Of a stretch of DNA of 64,000 nucleotides, positions 44,077 through 55,168 are shown one piece after another (positions within the stretch are counted from its first letter, which is position 1; every line of letters starts with the position of its first letter). The DNA is from Diabrotica undecimpunctata (taxonomy: Eukaryota; Arthropoda; Insecta; Coleoptera; Chrysomelidae): the NCBI RefSeq assembly GCF_040954645.1, contig NC_092809.1:67580141-67644140 (forward strand). The letters run 5' to 3'. Made by a program: the position numbers and the translations under genes. Below the pieces are notes generated by a model, which was not told the origin of the DNA, did no database searches, and saw only the letters and a list, made by a program, of their open reading frames with translations.

Positions 44077-44325
44077 CTTTGAACGTGAAATCAAATCTTT
44101 TCTGTCTTTTTCATTTTATTCGGATCTACTCTGTATGAGTACGAGAAACAAATTCGTTAGGATTTCTGCCTAGATGAATAGACATGTCGTGGAATGCAAA
44201 TTTTAGATTCCCCATGTCTCTTTTAACATCTTTATCGTCGTCTGGTCATGTCTTGCAATTTTTAGAAGGCTCCAGATTAAAGCAGAAATCTGAATTTGTT
44301 TCGAAACTATCTTACCGATTTTTAT

Positions 44326-45684
44326 AATGTAATACATTACGAAAGATAAGAAACTATGAACTTGTTTGTTCTTCAACCAACGTTTATCGACTGTCTTCCA
44401 CGACGACCATTTTTCGATATGTTTCGAGCCCGTTTAAGCCATTTATAATCAGAAGGGTCTGTATACTCCTCTGAAATTAGTGTCTGAGAACAACCCGGGT
44501 GAAAATATAAGGATAGGAATAACCTTTTGAATAAATAAACAAAAATGAAAACGTAAGTGTCTAAAAAATTCTGCTTACAACTACCATTAAAGTTTAGAAT
44601 TCTGTTTCTAAAACGTCAGATATAACGTTTGTACATCCATATTTTGATATCGCAAAATTTATGTATAAGCTCTATCGAATATAGCAGACACGGCTTATTA
44701 ATATTTCCCTCTCGGATAGTTTATTAAAACTAACTTGGTATGAGAAATTCCTTCACTGTCTAGAAACTAATCTCTGTACTGCAACAAACTTTTCTTCCAC
44801 TAAATATTTACCAAGTTTGATCGGCAACAACCGCGTTTTACATAAATTTATGCTAATAAAGCTATTAATATTTCCCCAAAACTTAAAAGCCCCTTGCATT
44901 CTTTAAGACAAACAACGTCTACCTGCATAATAAACGAACAAAGAACAATTTTAAGCAAGTTTAAGGCAAACTGCGAAGTCACCATACTCTACTAATTGGC
45001 CGGAAGTTGAGAAGTTTGAAACAATTCCTCTGCGTTTCAAACCGATCCGAATGTTTTAATGGGAATGACGTTTGATTGCAACGTTAACAAAATCGTTTTG
45101 CTAATAGCATTTATATACAGAGTGTAATTAAAAAATTATCACAATAAAACCTTCACATAAAAATAATTGTGAAAACATAATTGTATTCATATTTAAGCAC
45201 ACATTTAGTATCACCAATTTCAAGTAAAGGTCATCAAACTCATACAGGTTAATTTAAGTAAATGGAAAATATAATGGAATACAATTTATGCAGACAAATC
45301 CCATAATGTCTATGTTACGATCAAAACGGACAGTTGATAATAAATCAAAGGCTGATGGCCAATAAATAGCAAATATCGGCAAACATCCATCCAATCCCTT
45401 CCACAATGTCTCATCAACAACAGCAAATATTTACATTAAACCTCCAACTAATATCAAGTAAACAAATATATTAAATTAATATGCATCCAGCAGTTACTAG
45501 ATCTATTAGCCAAAACTGTCAATTATTGAAAAAAGATTACGAACCCCGGAAGAAAACACCAAAAATAAAAGACAAAATACAATTAACTTACAATCACTGA
45601 CCTTACCATGTGTAACAAGATCAGTGACCTGTTAGATTTCGTCTAAGTCATTGTTTATTGTAAATTAAACCCAAAAATTAAGAA
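44326..45684. other. AT-rich stretch, nothing recognised
   Basis: No coding resemblance or repeat seen on either strand. Confidence 0.4.
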
Positions 45685-45761
<77 letters not shown>

Positions 45762-45767
45762 TATATT
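45685..45767. repeat. (TA)n microsatellite
   Basis: About 80 bases of TA with two 'TACA' interruptions. Confidence 0.95.
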
Positions 45768-47405
45768 CAATTCGGGGCTTCTAGTATTTCCTGGATGCTG
45801 GCTTTCTTTAGGATATACAAAGGGAATAAATATTATAACACAATTTATAACCTCTTAAAACAATCACCATTTATTTCAATACCATATATAACTATCAACA
45901 TAAAAATTGTATACACTGAATTATCTATTACTCAGAGCATAAGAAAATTTAATTCTGTTATTTTCCTTTTAAAACCAATTTATTTAATTTACTGCAAAAT
46001 TGTTCTCATTAAATTTCTTAAAAACAAACAAATTTTATTATATGCAAATTTTCTGACTATGAATTCAATTCTTTTTTATCAATTGCTTTATGATATTTCA
46101 CAAACAAATTGACTGACCTTTCTTTATCTGCTTTCTGCGATTTCTCCCAACAGATACTGACTTAGTCTCCGGATTGTGTTCTCGAAATACTGTCCAATTT
46201 TCAAAAACACGTGTGGCTCTGCTTCGTCACTCCAAAAACTGTTACACAAAAAACAGCACTCGTTCAGTTTCTCTCCAAATTAAAAAAATAACACCTCCGA
46301 CTCGTTTTACAATAATAATAATGGGACTCTTTCCGCAAATTGCGTCTCCCGCCTCTGATGATTATCTTGTACAAACTTTATATAACTTTTTTCCTTTGCT
46401 TACAGGTTAAGGAGTCTCTTCGGACACAAGGATTTTGAGATTTTCGACGTGGGTCTCGATTCATCTACAACTATTCTGCTCACCAACTTAAACTCACACA
46501 AAAAAACTTATACTTATATGATATCGACTAAGTTTTCTTTTGCTACAGGCAAATGCTTCTTTGAAAAGGATAACATCTATTCATAGCATTACCTTTGAAG
46601 AAAATAATATACAGCCCATTATAATATCTAACATTCATTTTGAATTCTTATCTGCTACAAAACCATTTATAATTTTTTGTAAAATTTTGAACAATACTTT
46701 CTTACTTTCTAAATAATTCCGAATTGTTTTTCTACACAAATGTTCTTATAAACCATTTACTGTTTTAAATCAACTATTCTCCGAAAACACTTATTACAAA
46801 TAAAACATTATCTTGAAGCATGTTCATAATTTCTTTAAATTATTCCCTTTAATAAATTATTTTCACGCCGCCCATGCCTGCATACCTTCCTCAAATAACC
46901 GACACTACCGCGCGTTTCGTTACGCATTTTTTTAACAAAGAAATAACTTCGCCAAATGTTTCTTCTTCTTTTTATCTTGTTTTGGTACATAAAAATCTTT
47001 CCTAATAACAAAGGAAAAAGGACCTATTGTGAAATCTCCGAGCTACCTTCTCAGAAAATCAGAAGAGTTGTTTTTCGTAGAAAGTTTACTTTCTATTGGT
47101 AAACGCTACGAAAATGAACCCCAGTAGCCCGGATATTTAATGTCAATTTCGCGTGGCATCCTTCAGCCAATATCCCCTCCCTATTTTCAACCTTCGCTTG
47201 TCTAAGCCCTTCTAGATTCACAATCCGATGTTCATTTCCATTCCAAGTTGGTTCCTGTGGCAAGCGGTCTTATCTTCGACAATCGGCGGTAAGTGGATTT
47301 TCAATTCACCCTTATTTATCTTTACACAGTGTGTCTTATATTGATTATTTTCTCTTTTGTCAAACAGGCGTCTTCCAATTGAAGTCACTTCTGTTTGCCG
47401 TTCCT
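45768..47405. other. unassigned region, slightly less AT-rich to the right
   Basis: The 105-codon ORF at 45795 is Ile/Tyr/Asn-rich and looks like chance reading of AT-rich DNA. Between about 46140 and 47330 base composition is more balanced and a possible splice donor ('cggtaagtgg') occurs near 47285, but no protein family is recognisable. It could be non-coding exon or eroded LTR-type sequence. Confidence 0.35.
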
Positions 47406-47475
47406 ATTTTACACCAATTCAGATTTTACACCAATTCAGATTGTACACCAATTCAGATTGTATACCGATTCCTAT
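47406..47475 (+). repeat. 17-bp tandem repeat, about four units
   Basis: The unit 'tacaccaattcagattg' (with t/g variation) is repeated three times almost exactly, then a fourth diverged time ('tataccgattcctatta'). Confidence 0.9.
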
Positions 47476-48683
47476 TATACACCGTCCATACGTGTACAAT
47501 TTTCAAGCATTCACCGCAACGTTAGTTCACCTGATCATCAGTCATCTTTAGGTTATCTCAACCACCTGTAGTACCCCGGTAGCTGCCTCTTTTCGTCGGC
47601 CTAACAGACAATCTAAGGGATTACGTTAGGAAGACTGCAATTTATTGTGGTCGTGTCGTCCCAACTACCTGTTGTTTGGACCGAAGTCAAGTGCCTTATT
47701 GAGGGCGTCATACCATTATTTGAATACACCTGTTTTGTGAGTATAAGTTTTATTGACTAAACCGTGATAACGAAATCTATAGAAGTTGATTTATGACTCC
47801 AGTTCAGTGTACCTTCTTATTTATGGAAGTTTGGTTTGACTGAGTAATATAGTAAAAATACAGGATAATGTATACGTATAAATAACGTATTATTTATTTT
47901 ATATATGTAGATATAATTATAATGTTCCTTGCCTTTTTTTTCTAATTCTTGAGGATACTAAATTATTTATAACTATTTTTTTGAGATATTTTTTGGTTGT
48001 AATTAATAATCACTTACGCAATAATCATTCCATTTAACTGTTTAATAAAATTTAATATGGTACATTTACTTTAACAAATATACCTAAATATAGTTTTGTT
48101 AAAGAACTATTTGCTTTTTATTTCTTTTATATTTTTTTTATACAATTTGAATTTATATTTTTGTGTTTCTCTTCCAGGCATTTTTTATTGAATTATATTA
48201 TTATATTTATTTGTTTGATCGTATATTTTAAGTATATGTGTCGAAATATTAGGAGTGTACCGCATAATTCCGATACTTTTTTCTTTCACGGTTTACTGTA
48301 TTCTCGCGTGAGTTCTCTAGCTGTACCTTACCTGTCTCGTCATCCTTTTCTATGTGTCTTAAGGTTTCCCTGTTCCTCTAAAAATAGGGTGGTGCCCAAA
48401 TAATTTTTCTCCTCTTATCTTTTATCTTCTCTTCTAACTTCTTGTCCTTGTGTCGTAAGTACTTCTTTAATTGATCTGTGATATTTGAGCTGTAACAAGA
48501 ACCCCGACCAAGATACCTCTACCAGACTGAAGCCCGAGCCTAGTACCGTTCTTTGTGTAACCTCCAATCAATCATCGAGAGGGCACAATCTTTATAAATT
48601 TTTAACGTATATAGGGTCTTGAATATTTATCATCTCATGGTATTTTAAAAATTTATTTTATATTCGATCTGTTTTAGAATCAT

Positions 48684-48688
<5 letters not shown>
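47476..48688. other. unassigned, no gene recognised
   Basis: The 80-codon ORF at 48161 shows no recognisable domain. No repeats seen. Confidence 0.35.

Positions 48689-48761
<73 letters not shown>
48689..48761. repeat. (TA)n microsatellite
   Basis: About 73 bases of pure TA. Confidence 0.95.
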
Positions 48762-48765
<4 letters not shown>

Positions 48766-49229
48766 TAAGGATCACTCGAAGAATGGCGGGTTTTTCGGTC
48801 AAAGTGGAGAAATAAAAGACAAAGAAGGTGGCTACTTTATCTATTTAATAAAGACTTTTCGCTTTTTTATCAGAAAGCGTCATCAGTTCATCTTAAAAGA
48901 ACAATATGAAAAACCAAACATCCATAGAAAAGTTATTATAAGTGTGTTACCTCAAAAAGACATGTAGCAGTCAATGATATTAAATATGTAAAGAAGCTTA
49001 CGACAATGGACATTATAAGATTATGTTGTATACACAATTAATTGAAACTAAATACAGTTTACAAATTAACTCAAACTTAGCACAGCAAAAGACCATGTGG
49101 TAATTGTACATGTATATAAAAATTATATAAAAAAGCTTAAGTAAAAAAACATTAATTTGCAGAGAACTAACAAGATCATAAGATGATAGTATCCCACGAA
49201 TAATAGAATTAAGTTATTACAATTACCAA
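48762..49229. other. unassigned, with a hairpin-forming motif
   Basis: No gene. Around 48848-48895 the reverse complement contains 'CTGATGA' followed by the pairing arms 'CGCTTT' and 'AAAGCG'. It superficially resembles a hammerhead core but lacks the required GAAA position (see rejected items). Confidence 0.4.
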
Positions 49230-49985
49230 GTCCCACCATACACAGGCTGTAACAATTGTATGTTAGATTCTTCCCAGTCTTTCAAAATGGTTATGGACAA
49301 TGCATTCAAAAATGGTTGCAGAATAACGTGGGTCGAACTATAACAATGTTTCAGATTTCCAGGATAATTGGAGAGGCTTGTGGGCTTGCGGCAACAGTGA
49401 GAAATGCATAGAACGCTTTTTGTACTAGTGGCATTTGACCTCTAAATGAAAATGTTTTTATAGAAACTGCAGAAATTTTGCAGCTTTAATACTGTTTGAC
49501 AGTGCATCAAACTCTAACCATGAATCCCAACAAGAAGCATCCTTTTCTTAAGAAGACAATATTATATTGGCTGAACGAGCGAAGAGAGCAGCATCAACTT
49601 TCCTAAATCTTATTTCAGTTCAGGATATTTCGCCGTTACCTATACAAGTACATAAATTAAAATCAGCAAAAGTTTGCCGCACCCAGACTGCAGTTGAATT
49701 GACTAATTTCATGTACAAAAACAAACTTGAAGCACGAGCTGAGATATCTAAAGTAAAATCGGTTAAAATAACTTTAAAATTGTCAAAAAGTGGATGTTAA
49801 AAAAATGTAGCAAAATTAGGTGTATCTAACTCTGACAGCTGGTATTATGAAATATGCGAGTCTGAATCAGTCGAAGAAATGATCCAATGTCTTAAATGTA
49901 AAATTTGGTTTCATGCAAAATGTGCCAATGTATCGCTAAAAATTAAGATATTTTATTGTTCAAATTATAAAACTTAAGATTCAGA
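49230..49985 (+). pseudogene. pogo-type transposase C-terminal relic
   Basis: Plus-strand pieces in shifting frames read 'FKYGYGQCIQKWLQNNVGRT', then 'ISRIIGEACGLAATVRNA' and 'SGI.PLNENVFIETAEIL'. This is the end of the DDE region and the C-terminal tail of pogo/Tigger-like transposases of insects (GNAYLKAAT..., TGI.P.N..IF). After a linker rich in Lys, 49840-49980 gives a Cys/His finger ('YYEICESESVEEMIQCLKCK', then 'WFHAKCANV' and 'FYCSNY'), like the PHD-like tail of several insect pogo proteins. The N-terminal HTH and catalytic residues are missing. Several stops, hence dead. Confidence 0.6.
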
Positions 49986-50279
49986 TTCATAGTATTATAT
50001 GACAATACAAATTTTTTACATTTAGGTTAAGATTATCACTTACAAAACGTTGAATATTAGTTTATGTTATTTTAATATATATTTTTAACACGTTTTTCAT
50101 ATTTAAATATAGGTTTTAACATCGGTCCAATTTAGGGCCCTAATGGTCCAATTATTGAAGATGCCAGTATCCCAAATTGGACTGTTGTTTATATTTTTTT
50201 CATGTGAAAAATAAAATATTGAAAACTACCATGTATCTATTATTTGTGATTTTTTGGAATATAAACGCATAAAGTATGT

Positions 50280-51235
50280 AGTAAATTATTTTTCTGATAA
50301 CATTATAAAATATTTATTAACATGTACAATACAATAGATATTTAAAAAGTGGTCCAAATTAGGAAATCTTATCCTAGATACAAGTTCACTAATAAAAAGA
50401 AAAGATTTTCTAATTTCTTCCGCAGTTCTATTAGCACCATGCGCCTGACATAATATTACGTGTTGGACTTGTGAATAAAATATTTTAATACAATAGAGTG
50501 GCATAGAGAGTGCAGCATTGGATAAGCCCAACGTTGTTAAAGCATTAGTTTTTGTTTATTTGCAGGCAATTGATTGTCCTTTTGAGCAGAACTACTGATT
50601 AAGAACTCCAATCCATAAAAGAGCTATATAATACACAGCGGATTTAATGGTTTCACTAATGCATAAGTAAAAATAATTAATTTTTACTTGTTTGATTTTT
50701 CCAGTCTCCGTCAAATACAAAAAATTAATGTTATTCTTTCTTAAGTTTGTCTGGCTTGGAATGTCAATTTTGCAATATTTCTAAAGAAAAAATTTAAACT
50801 TGTCATTTGACAACTTTGGCAATGGTATATGGGATAATACCGATTTACGGCACAGATCAATCTTTAAAATTTCTTGTCGACTTGTCGATGGTTTAAAACG
50901 TCAAAGGCGTTTTAAACCATCGGGATAAATAGATTTGCACTTTCTACTCAGAAAATTTTATATGTCAAATTTCTTAGAAGGAAAATCTAGAATATATATC
51001 TAGTATAGTTTTTTGATCAGATCTAAAGCAAATTTGACTACAAATTATGTTTTTTTAAAATAATTTTAATTTGTTACGACAGTTAAACTAATTCCTAATG
51101 AATTGTACTTGCATGTTTACAAAAAATGTACTTACAATTTTTCCGCAAGCGTTGTAGTAAACTCTGTCATTGTCCAAATATAATTCATTGTATGGTTTAT
51201 TCCAAATAGAAACACTTCACTTTCAAAATGATAAA
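50280..51235 (-). mobile_element. CGGBP1-like hAT relic, strongly deleted
   Basis: Minus strand: exon 1 (about 51228-51136) reads 'SVSIWNKPYNELYLDNDRVY' and 'YNACGKI', ending at 'gtaagt'. The first finger Cys is replaced by Asn-adjacent residues, so the finger is broken. A second piece (50531-50286 frame) has 'QVQHVILCQAHGANRTAEEI', the block after the second catalytic Asp. The start codon, most of the catalytic domain and the dimerisation tail are gone, and I do not see its termini. It sits 70 bp from the left end of the larger hAT at 51304, pointing away from it. Confidence 0.6.
50886..50922. repeat. 15-bp perfect hairpin
   Basis: 'cgatggtttaaaacg' and its exact reverse complement 'cgttttaaaccatcg' are separated by seven bases ('tcaaagg'). 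Confidence 0.9.
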
Positions 51236-51674
51236 AATTTAATAAATTAAATAATAAGTTTAAAACTGTATCTGAGCTCCACTCTGTTTTGATACAACAA
51301 AATTAGACTTAGGCAAATATGCAAATTGCATATTTTGCATATAATGCATAAAAAAAGCAAAAATGTAAAATTTTGCATATTTTTATAAAAGTGAGCATAA
51401 AGTGCATATAATTTGAAAATTTGGTTTATGAAAAATTTAATTTTGTTTTATAATCACTTGGTATTCAAATTTTTGGTATAGTAACTAATAAAAGACAGCG
51501 ACTTATAGTTTTGTCACGTTTTGTCTTGGAATTAAGTGTTTGTGTCTGCCAATTTATGTCTTTAGGTAAAAATTTTTATTTTGACGGCCAGTTTCACTTG
51601 GTTTCACTTTTGTTGTAAAATTGGAGGGTAAACAACGTGTATTTCTAATTGTGAATAATTATTGTGCTTTGAAA

Positions 51675-51770
51675 ATGACGAAAATAAGCAATGTTTCAAC
51701 TTGGATAAAACCTTATAAAGAGCTATCTATGGATATGGATAAAGTTTATTGCTCATGTTGTGGCAAAACC
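51675..51770 (+). pseudogene. hAT transposase exon 1
   Basis: ATG at 51675 gives 32 codons including 'STWIKPYKELSMDM' (minus its first two residues in this copy, 'VSTWIKPYKELSMDMDKVY') and the first half of a finger, 'CSCCGKT', then a 'gtaac' donor at 51771. Length (96 nt) and phase are the same as in the hAT at 28170-28075, so this intron position is a family feature. Confidence 0.75.
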
Positions 51771-52701
51771 GTAACTACATACGTATTATTCATTATTTTA
51801 TTTTAAAAATTTACACGGTGGTACAAACAAAGATATTAAAATTGGAGATTATGTTTAAGAAAAGTACCGACACAAAGCTAGTTCGCAATAAATCGATGTA
51901 TTTTTTTCTTTTTTCAAGCATTTTTTAAACTCCTTGCGATAAAAAATAGGATACCTATTTTAAATTCAAATCATTCAATCGTCTACTGAAAGGTCGCTAA
52001 CATTTTTTTTTCTGAAAATAGCATAGCTTGCTTTAATTTTGCTAAAAACCAAAACATATCATATATTGGACTTAATTAATTATTCTCCGTTCACAAATTG
52101 TTGATAGCACGAAATGTGCCTTAAACTCATAAAACGGTCGTAAATCATAGGCGTTCCTAAGGTGTTTATTCATTAAATAATAATATAATGTTTTAATACT
52201 GTTGGTTACTAATGTTGGTTAATATATTATATTAATAAAAATAAGAATTTAACCATTAACAATTTTGTAAATAAGAATACCTTATCTCTTTGGATATTTC
52301 AATACTAATCTTCGCGTTTAATCACTTTAGTAGAAAACCTGGAATTCATATCCGAAGGTACTATTCGTTGCAAGAAAATTAGGATGGAATTCCTCAGATT
52401 TTTAATAATATAATGGGTATAAAGATGCCGGCTTTGGCCACGTGCCTCGTCTGTTCAGTTTATATCCGAAACTTAACTTGAAAGGGTGAAGTTATTACGA
52501 ACGAAAACAATTTTTTTGTTTAGTACGTTTTTGATCGCATGTAATTTACGGCTCATCAGAGTTTCCGCGTCTACGACTGTAATTAGCGTCTCGAATATTT
52601 CTTTTGCGAATTATATGCAGTGCGTGAGTGATTTTTTATTCCATATACCTACGAACATATACTTACCTTTCGCTCGTGCTCGTTTTGTTGGATTGTTTGT
52701 G

Positions 52702-54092
52702 ATGGCTTCATCATCAACATCATCAAGTTTTACACCGGTACTGTTGCGTACAGTCAGTAAGTCCTTCTATTCACCAAGAGAGAAGACTATTGTCCTGAAT
52801 GTTCAACATGCTCTGGTTTCTCAGAATCCCACAAACACTGTTCGCAACATAGTCGAAAGTTGTGCCAACATGACTGGCGTAGGGGAGTCAACTATATATG
52901 TATAGGTTTCTATCAGAAAGAAAAAAACACGGTATACCTAGCCCAAACACAAACGAACACTTAAAAAGAGGGAAAAAGCCTATTGAAATTGATGAATTTG
53001 CCAAAAATGGTATTCGAAGGAAAATTCATGGATTTTTTTTCAAAAAAGAAATACCAAACCTAAACAAAATTTTACAAGAAGTTAGAGACGACCCGGATTT
53101 GCCTCATATTGGACAAACTAAATTGTAGCAAGTTTTAAAAGAATTAAATTTCCGGTGGGAGAAATCAGACCGAAAATCACTTTTAATTGACCGGGAGGAG
53201 ATAATATGTTGGAGAAGAAATTATCTAAGATCCATACGAAAATTCCGGGCTGAAGGAAGGCCAATCTTCTACGAGGATGAAACGTGGGTAAACTCAGGTC
53301 ATACTCTAAAAAAATTTAGTCAGATAAAAATATATTAAGCTCCAGACAAGCCTTTATGGAAGGTTGGTCTACTGGTATTTCCCCATCTTCTGGTAAAGGC
53401 AGTAGATTATTAATTTCTCACATTGGCAGTGAAAAAGGATTTGTTAAGCATGGTTTGTTGGAATTTCAGTCCAAAAGCACAAAAGACTATCACGAGGAGA
53501 TGACAGCTGATGTTTTCGAAGAGTATTTTGAGCAGATGATTGAACACATACCACCAAATTCAATTATAGTATTAGATAATGCACCTTATCATTCACGACT
53601 AGTAGAAAGACTTCCAACGACTGCGTGGAAGAAACAGGATATTCTTGACTGGCTGCGGAATAAGTATCTCCCTTACGAAGATGGAATGGTAAAAGCAGAA
53701 CTTTTAAAAATTGCCGGCAACACAAATCTAAGTTCAAGAAATACGTAGTTGACAAAATGGCGGACAATCGAAACATCACAGTCCTTAGACTTCCACCCTA
53801 CCACTGAGAAATAAATCCAATTGAACTCATTTGGACACAAATGAAAAGTTATGTGGCTAGAAAAAATACGTTATATAAAATACAAGCTGTACGTGAATTA
53901 TTATATGAGTCTTTACAACATATTACAGAACAAAACTGGAAAGATGCAGTAAGACATGTAATAGAAGAATAACAAAAAATGTGGGATCTTGATAACATAA
54001 TTAATGCTACCGTAGAGACACAACCGCTAATTATTAACCCTCAAGACGACTCGGATTCCGAAGTTGATCCTATTTATTTTGAATTTAAATAG
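52702..54092 (+). pseudogene. Tc1/mariner-superfamily transposase with long D-E spacing
   Basis: ATG at 52702 opens 'MASSSTSSSFTPVLLRTVSK' and an HTH-like N-terminus ('TVRNIVESCANMTGVGESTI'), frameshifts near 52905, then continues with 'YRFLSERKKHGIPSPN'. The catalytic blocks are 'PIFYEDETWVNSGHT' (~53265), 'IIVLDNAPYHSR' (~53560) and 'LRLPPYH' with 'NPIELIWTQMKSY' (~53790-53850). The segment between the last two, with 'KKQDILDWLRNKYLPY', is much longer than the 34-41 residues of classic mariners, a pattern known from a common insect IS630-type family. The stop is at 54090-54092. Three or more stops or shifts disable it. It sits in the hAT intron, same strand. No clear TIRs found. Confidence 0.75.
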
Positions 54093-54316
54093 TTTTTTAA
54101 TCGTAATTATATAAGGTAAGTAATAGTAGTTGTAATCGTAAGGTATTAAAGGGGAAAGGCGCAAAATGTTCAATGTGTTGATCCTATTTGATCCTAGTTG
54201 ATCCTATTTATTTTAAATTTAAATAGTTTTTTAATCGTAATTATATAAGGTAAGTAATAGTAGTTGTAATCGTAAGGTATTAAAGGGGAAAGGCGCAAAA
54301 TGTTCAATGTGTTTTA
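54063..54316 (+). repeat. ~133-bp tandem duplication at the transposase 3' end
   Basis: The segment 'gttgatcctatttatttt'...'gcaaaatgttcaatgtgtt' is present twice (54063-54180 and about 54196-54316), almost identical, and includes the last codons of the Tc1-like gene. It contains the left end of the small inverted-repeat element that follows. Confidence 0.9.
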
Positions 54317-54540
54317 AATGTATCCATTTTTTTTTCAAATCCTGAGAAAACTAAAAAGCATTTTTGAAATATTTAAAGGCAGAATGAAATATTCATTAGA
54401 ATAAATAAAAAGTTTCTTTTGCATGCAATATTTTCAATTAAAAATTATACTATATTTTCTCTTTTATTTCTATCCCTGTTACATAACATATTGAACACAT
54501 TGAAAATTTTGCCAGGCGACATTTGGCGACTTTCCCCTTA
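54278..54540. mobile_element. short inverted-repeat (MITE-like) element with TTAA borders
   Basis: Left end 'TTAAAGGGGAAAGGCGC' (~54278) and right end, reverse-complemented, 'TTAAGGGGAAAGTCGCC' (~54540). Both are followed inward by a 'TTCAATGTGTT' block. About 260 bp with no coding sequence. TTAA borders hint at a piggyBac-mobilised MITE, but the short inverted repeats make this tentative. Confidence 0.5.
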
Positions 54541-55168
54541 ATTAAATAAATGTATCTTTTACAAATGGCAAGAAATTTTTTATTTTTGAATAAAATAAAT
54601 AAGTTTAATTAAAAAATACAATTTACATAAGTACAATTTAAAAAATATATTTATTTAGTTCAAATAAATGTTTCAATCATATACTCTACGACACTGGTCG
54701 GTGATCTCTAACCATTCACTATACCCTCCTAATAGGATTATAAGGTATTGTATTCCTTCAGATACAAGGTGGGTTAGTCGAAAACATCTTAAAGCGTTAG
54801 TTTCATGTTGGTTTTTACTATTATACCGTATTACCTATCCTCTCTGTGTTTCATTTCTCTAATTAGGGTTAAACTTGTAGTGAGCTATCGACAAATTGTG
54901 AACAGATTATAAGTGTTTTTAATTTATGCTCACAGTATTTTTTCTTGAAATGTAAACAGAAAAGACCAAGAGCCTATTGTAAATATTTGGGGGTTCTTCC
55001 TTCTTACACAGTCATTTCTTGACATTTTCAAGATTACTACATCGATTTTTATTTGATTTAATTTAAATATTTTAATTGATACGCAAAAATGGTTCATTTT
55101 TTGTGTATTTCTACAATCTTAGATTTTAAAACTGGGTACAACTATAGAATATTTATATTCTTTTTTAG

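Larger units (their letters stand above)
43027..44325. repeat. ~400-bp satellite, locus 2: two direct units facing 1.3 inverted units
   Basis: Direct units start at about 43027 and 43427 (period exactly 400). At about 43817 the sequence switches to the reverse complement and runs 1.27 units to 44325, ending 'cttaccgattttt'. The whole forms an imperfect palindrome of about 1.3 kb with a very short spacer. Identity to locus 1 (12107-12917) is very high by eye. Three complete hammerhead-like motifs are present, two minus and one plus. Confidence 0.92.

Noticed and set aside
45795..46112. 105-codon ORF rich in Ile, Tyr and Asn
   Set aside because: Composition is what AT-rich non-coding DNA gives; no motif, no homologue recognised.
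48845..48900. Second hammerhead-like motif (reverse complement 'CTGATGA' with arms CGCTTT/AAAGCG)
   Set aside because: If the arms pair as stem II, the next bases are AAAA, so the invariant G of GAAA is used up in the stem. No matching stem I or cleavage triplet is apparent.
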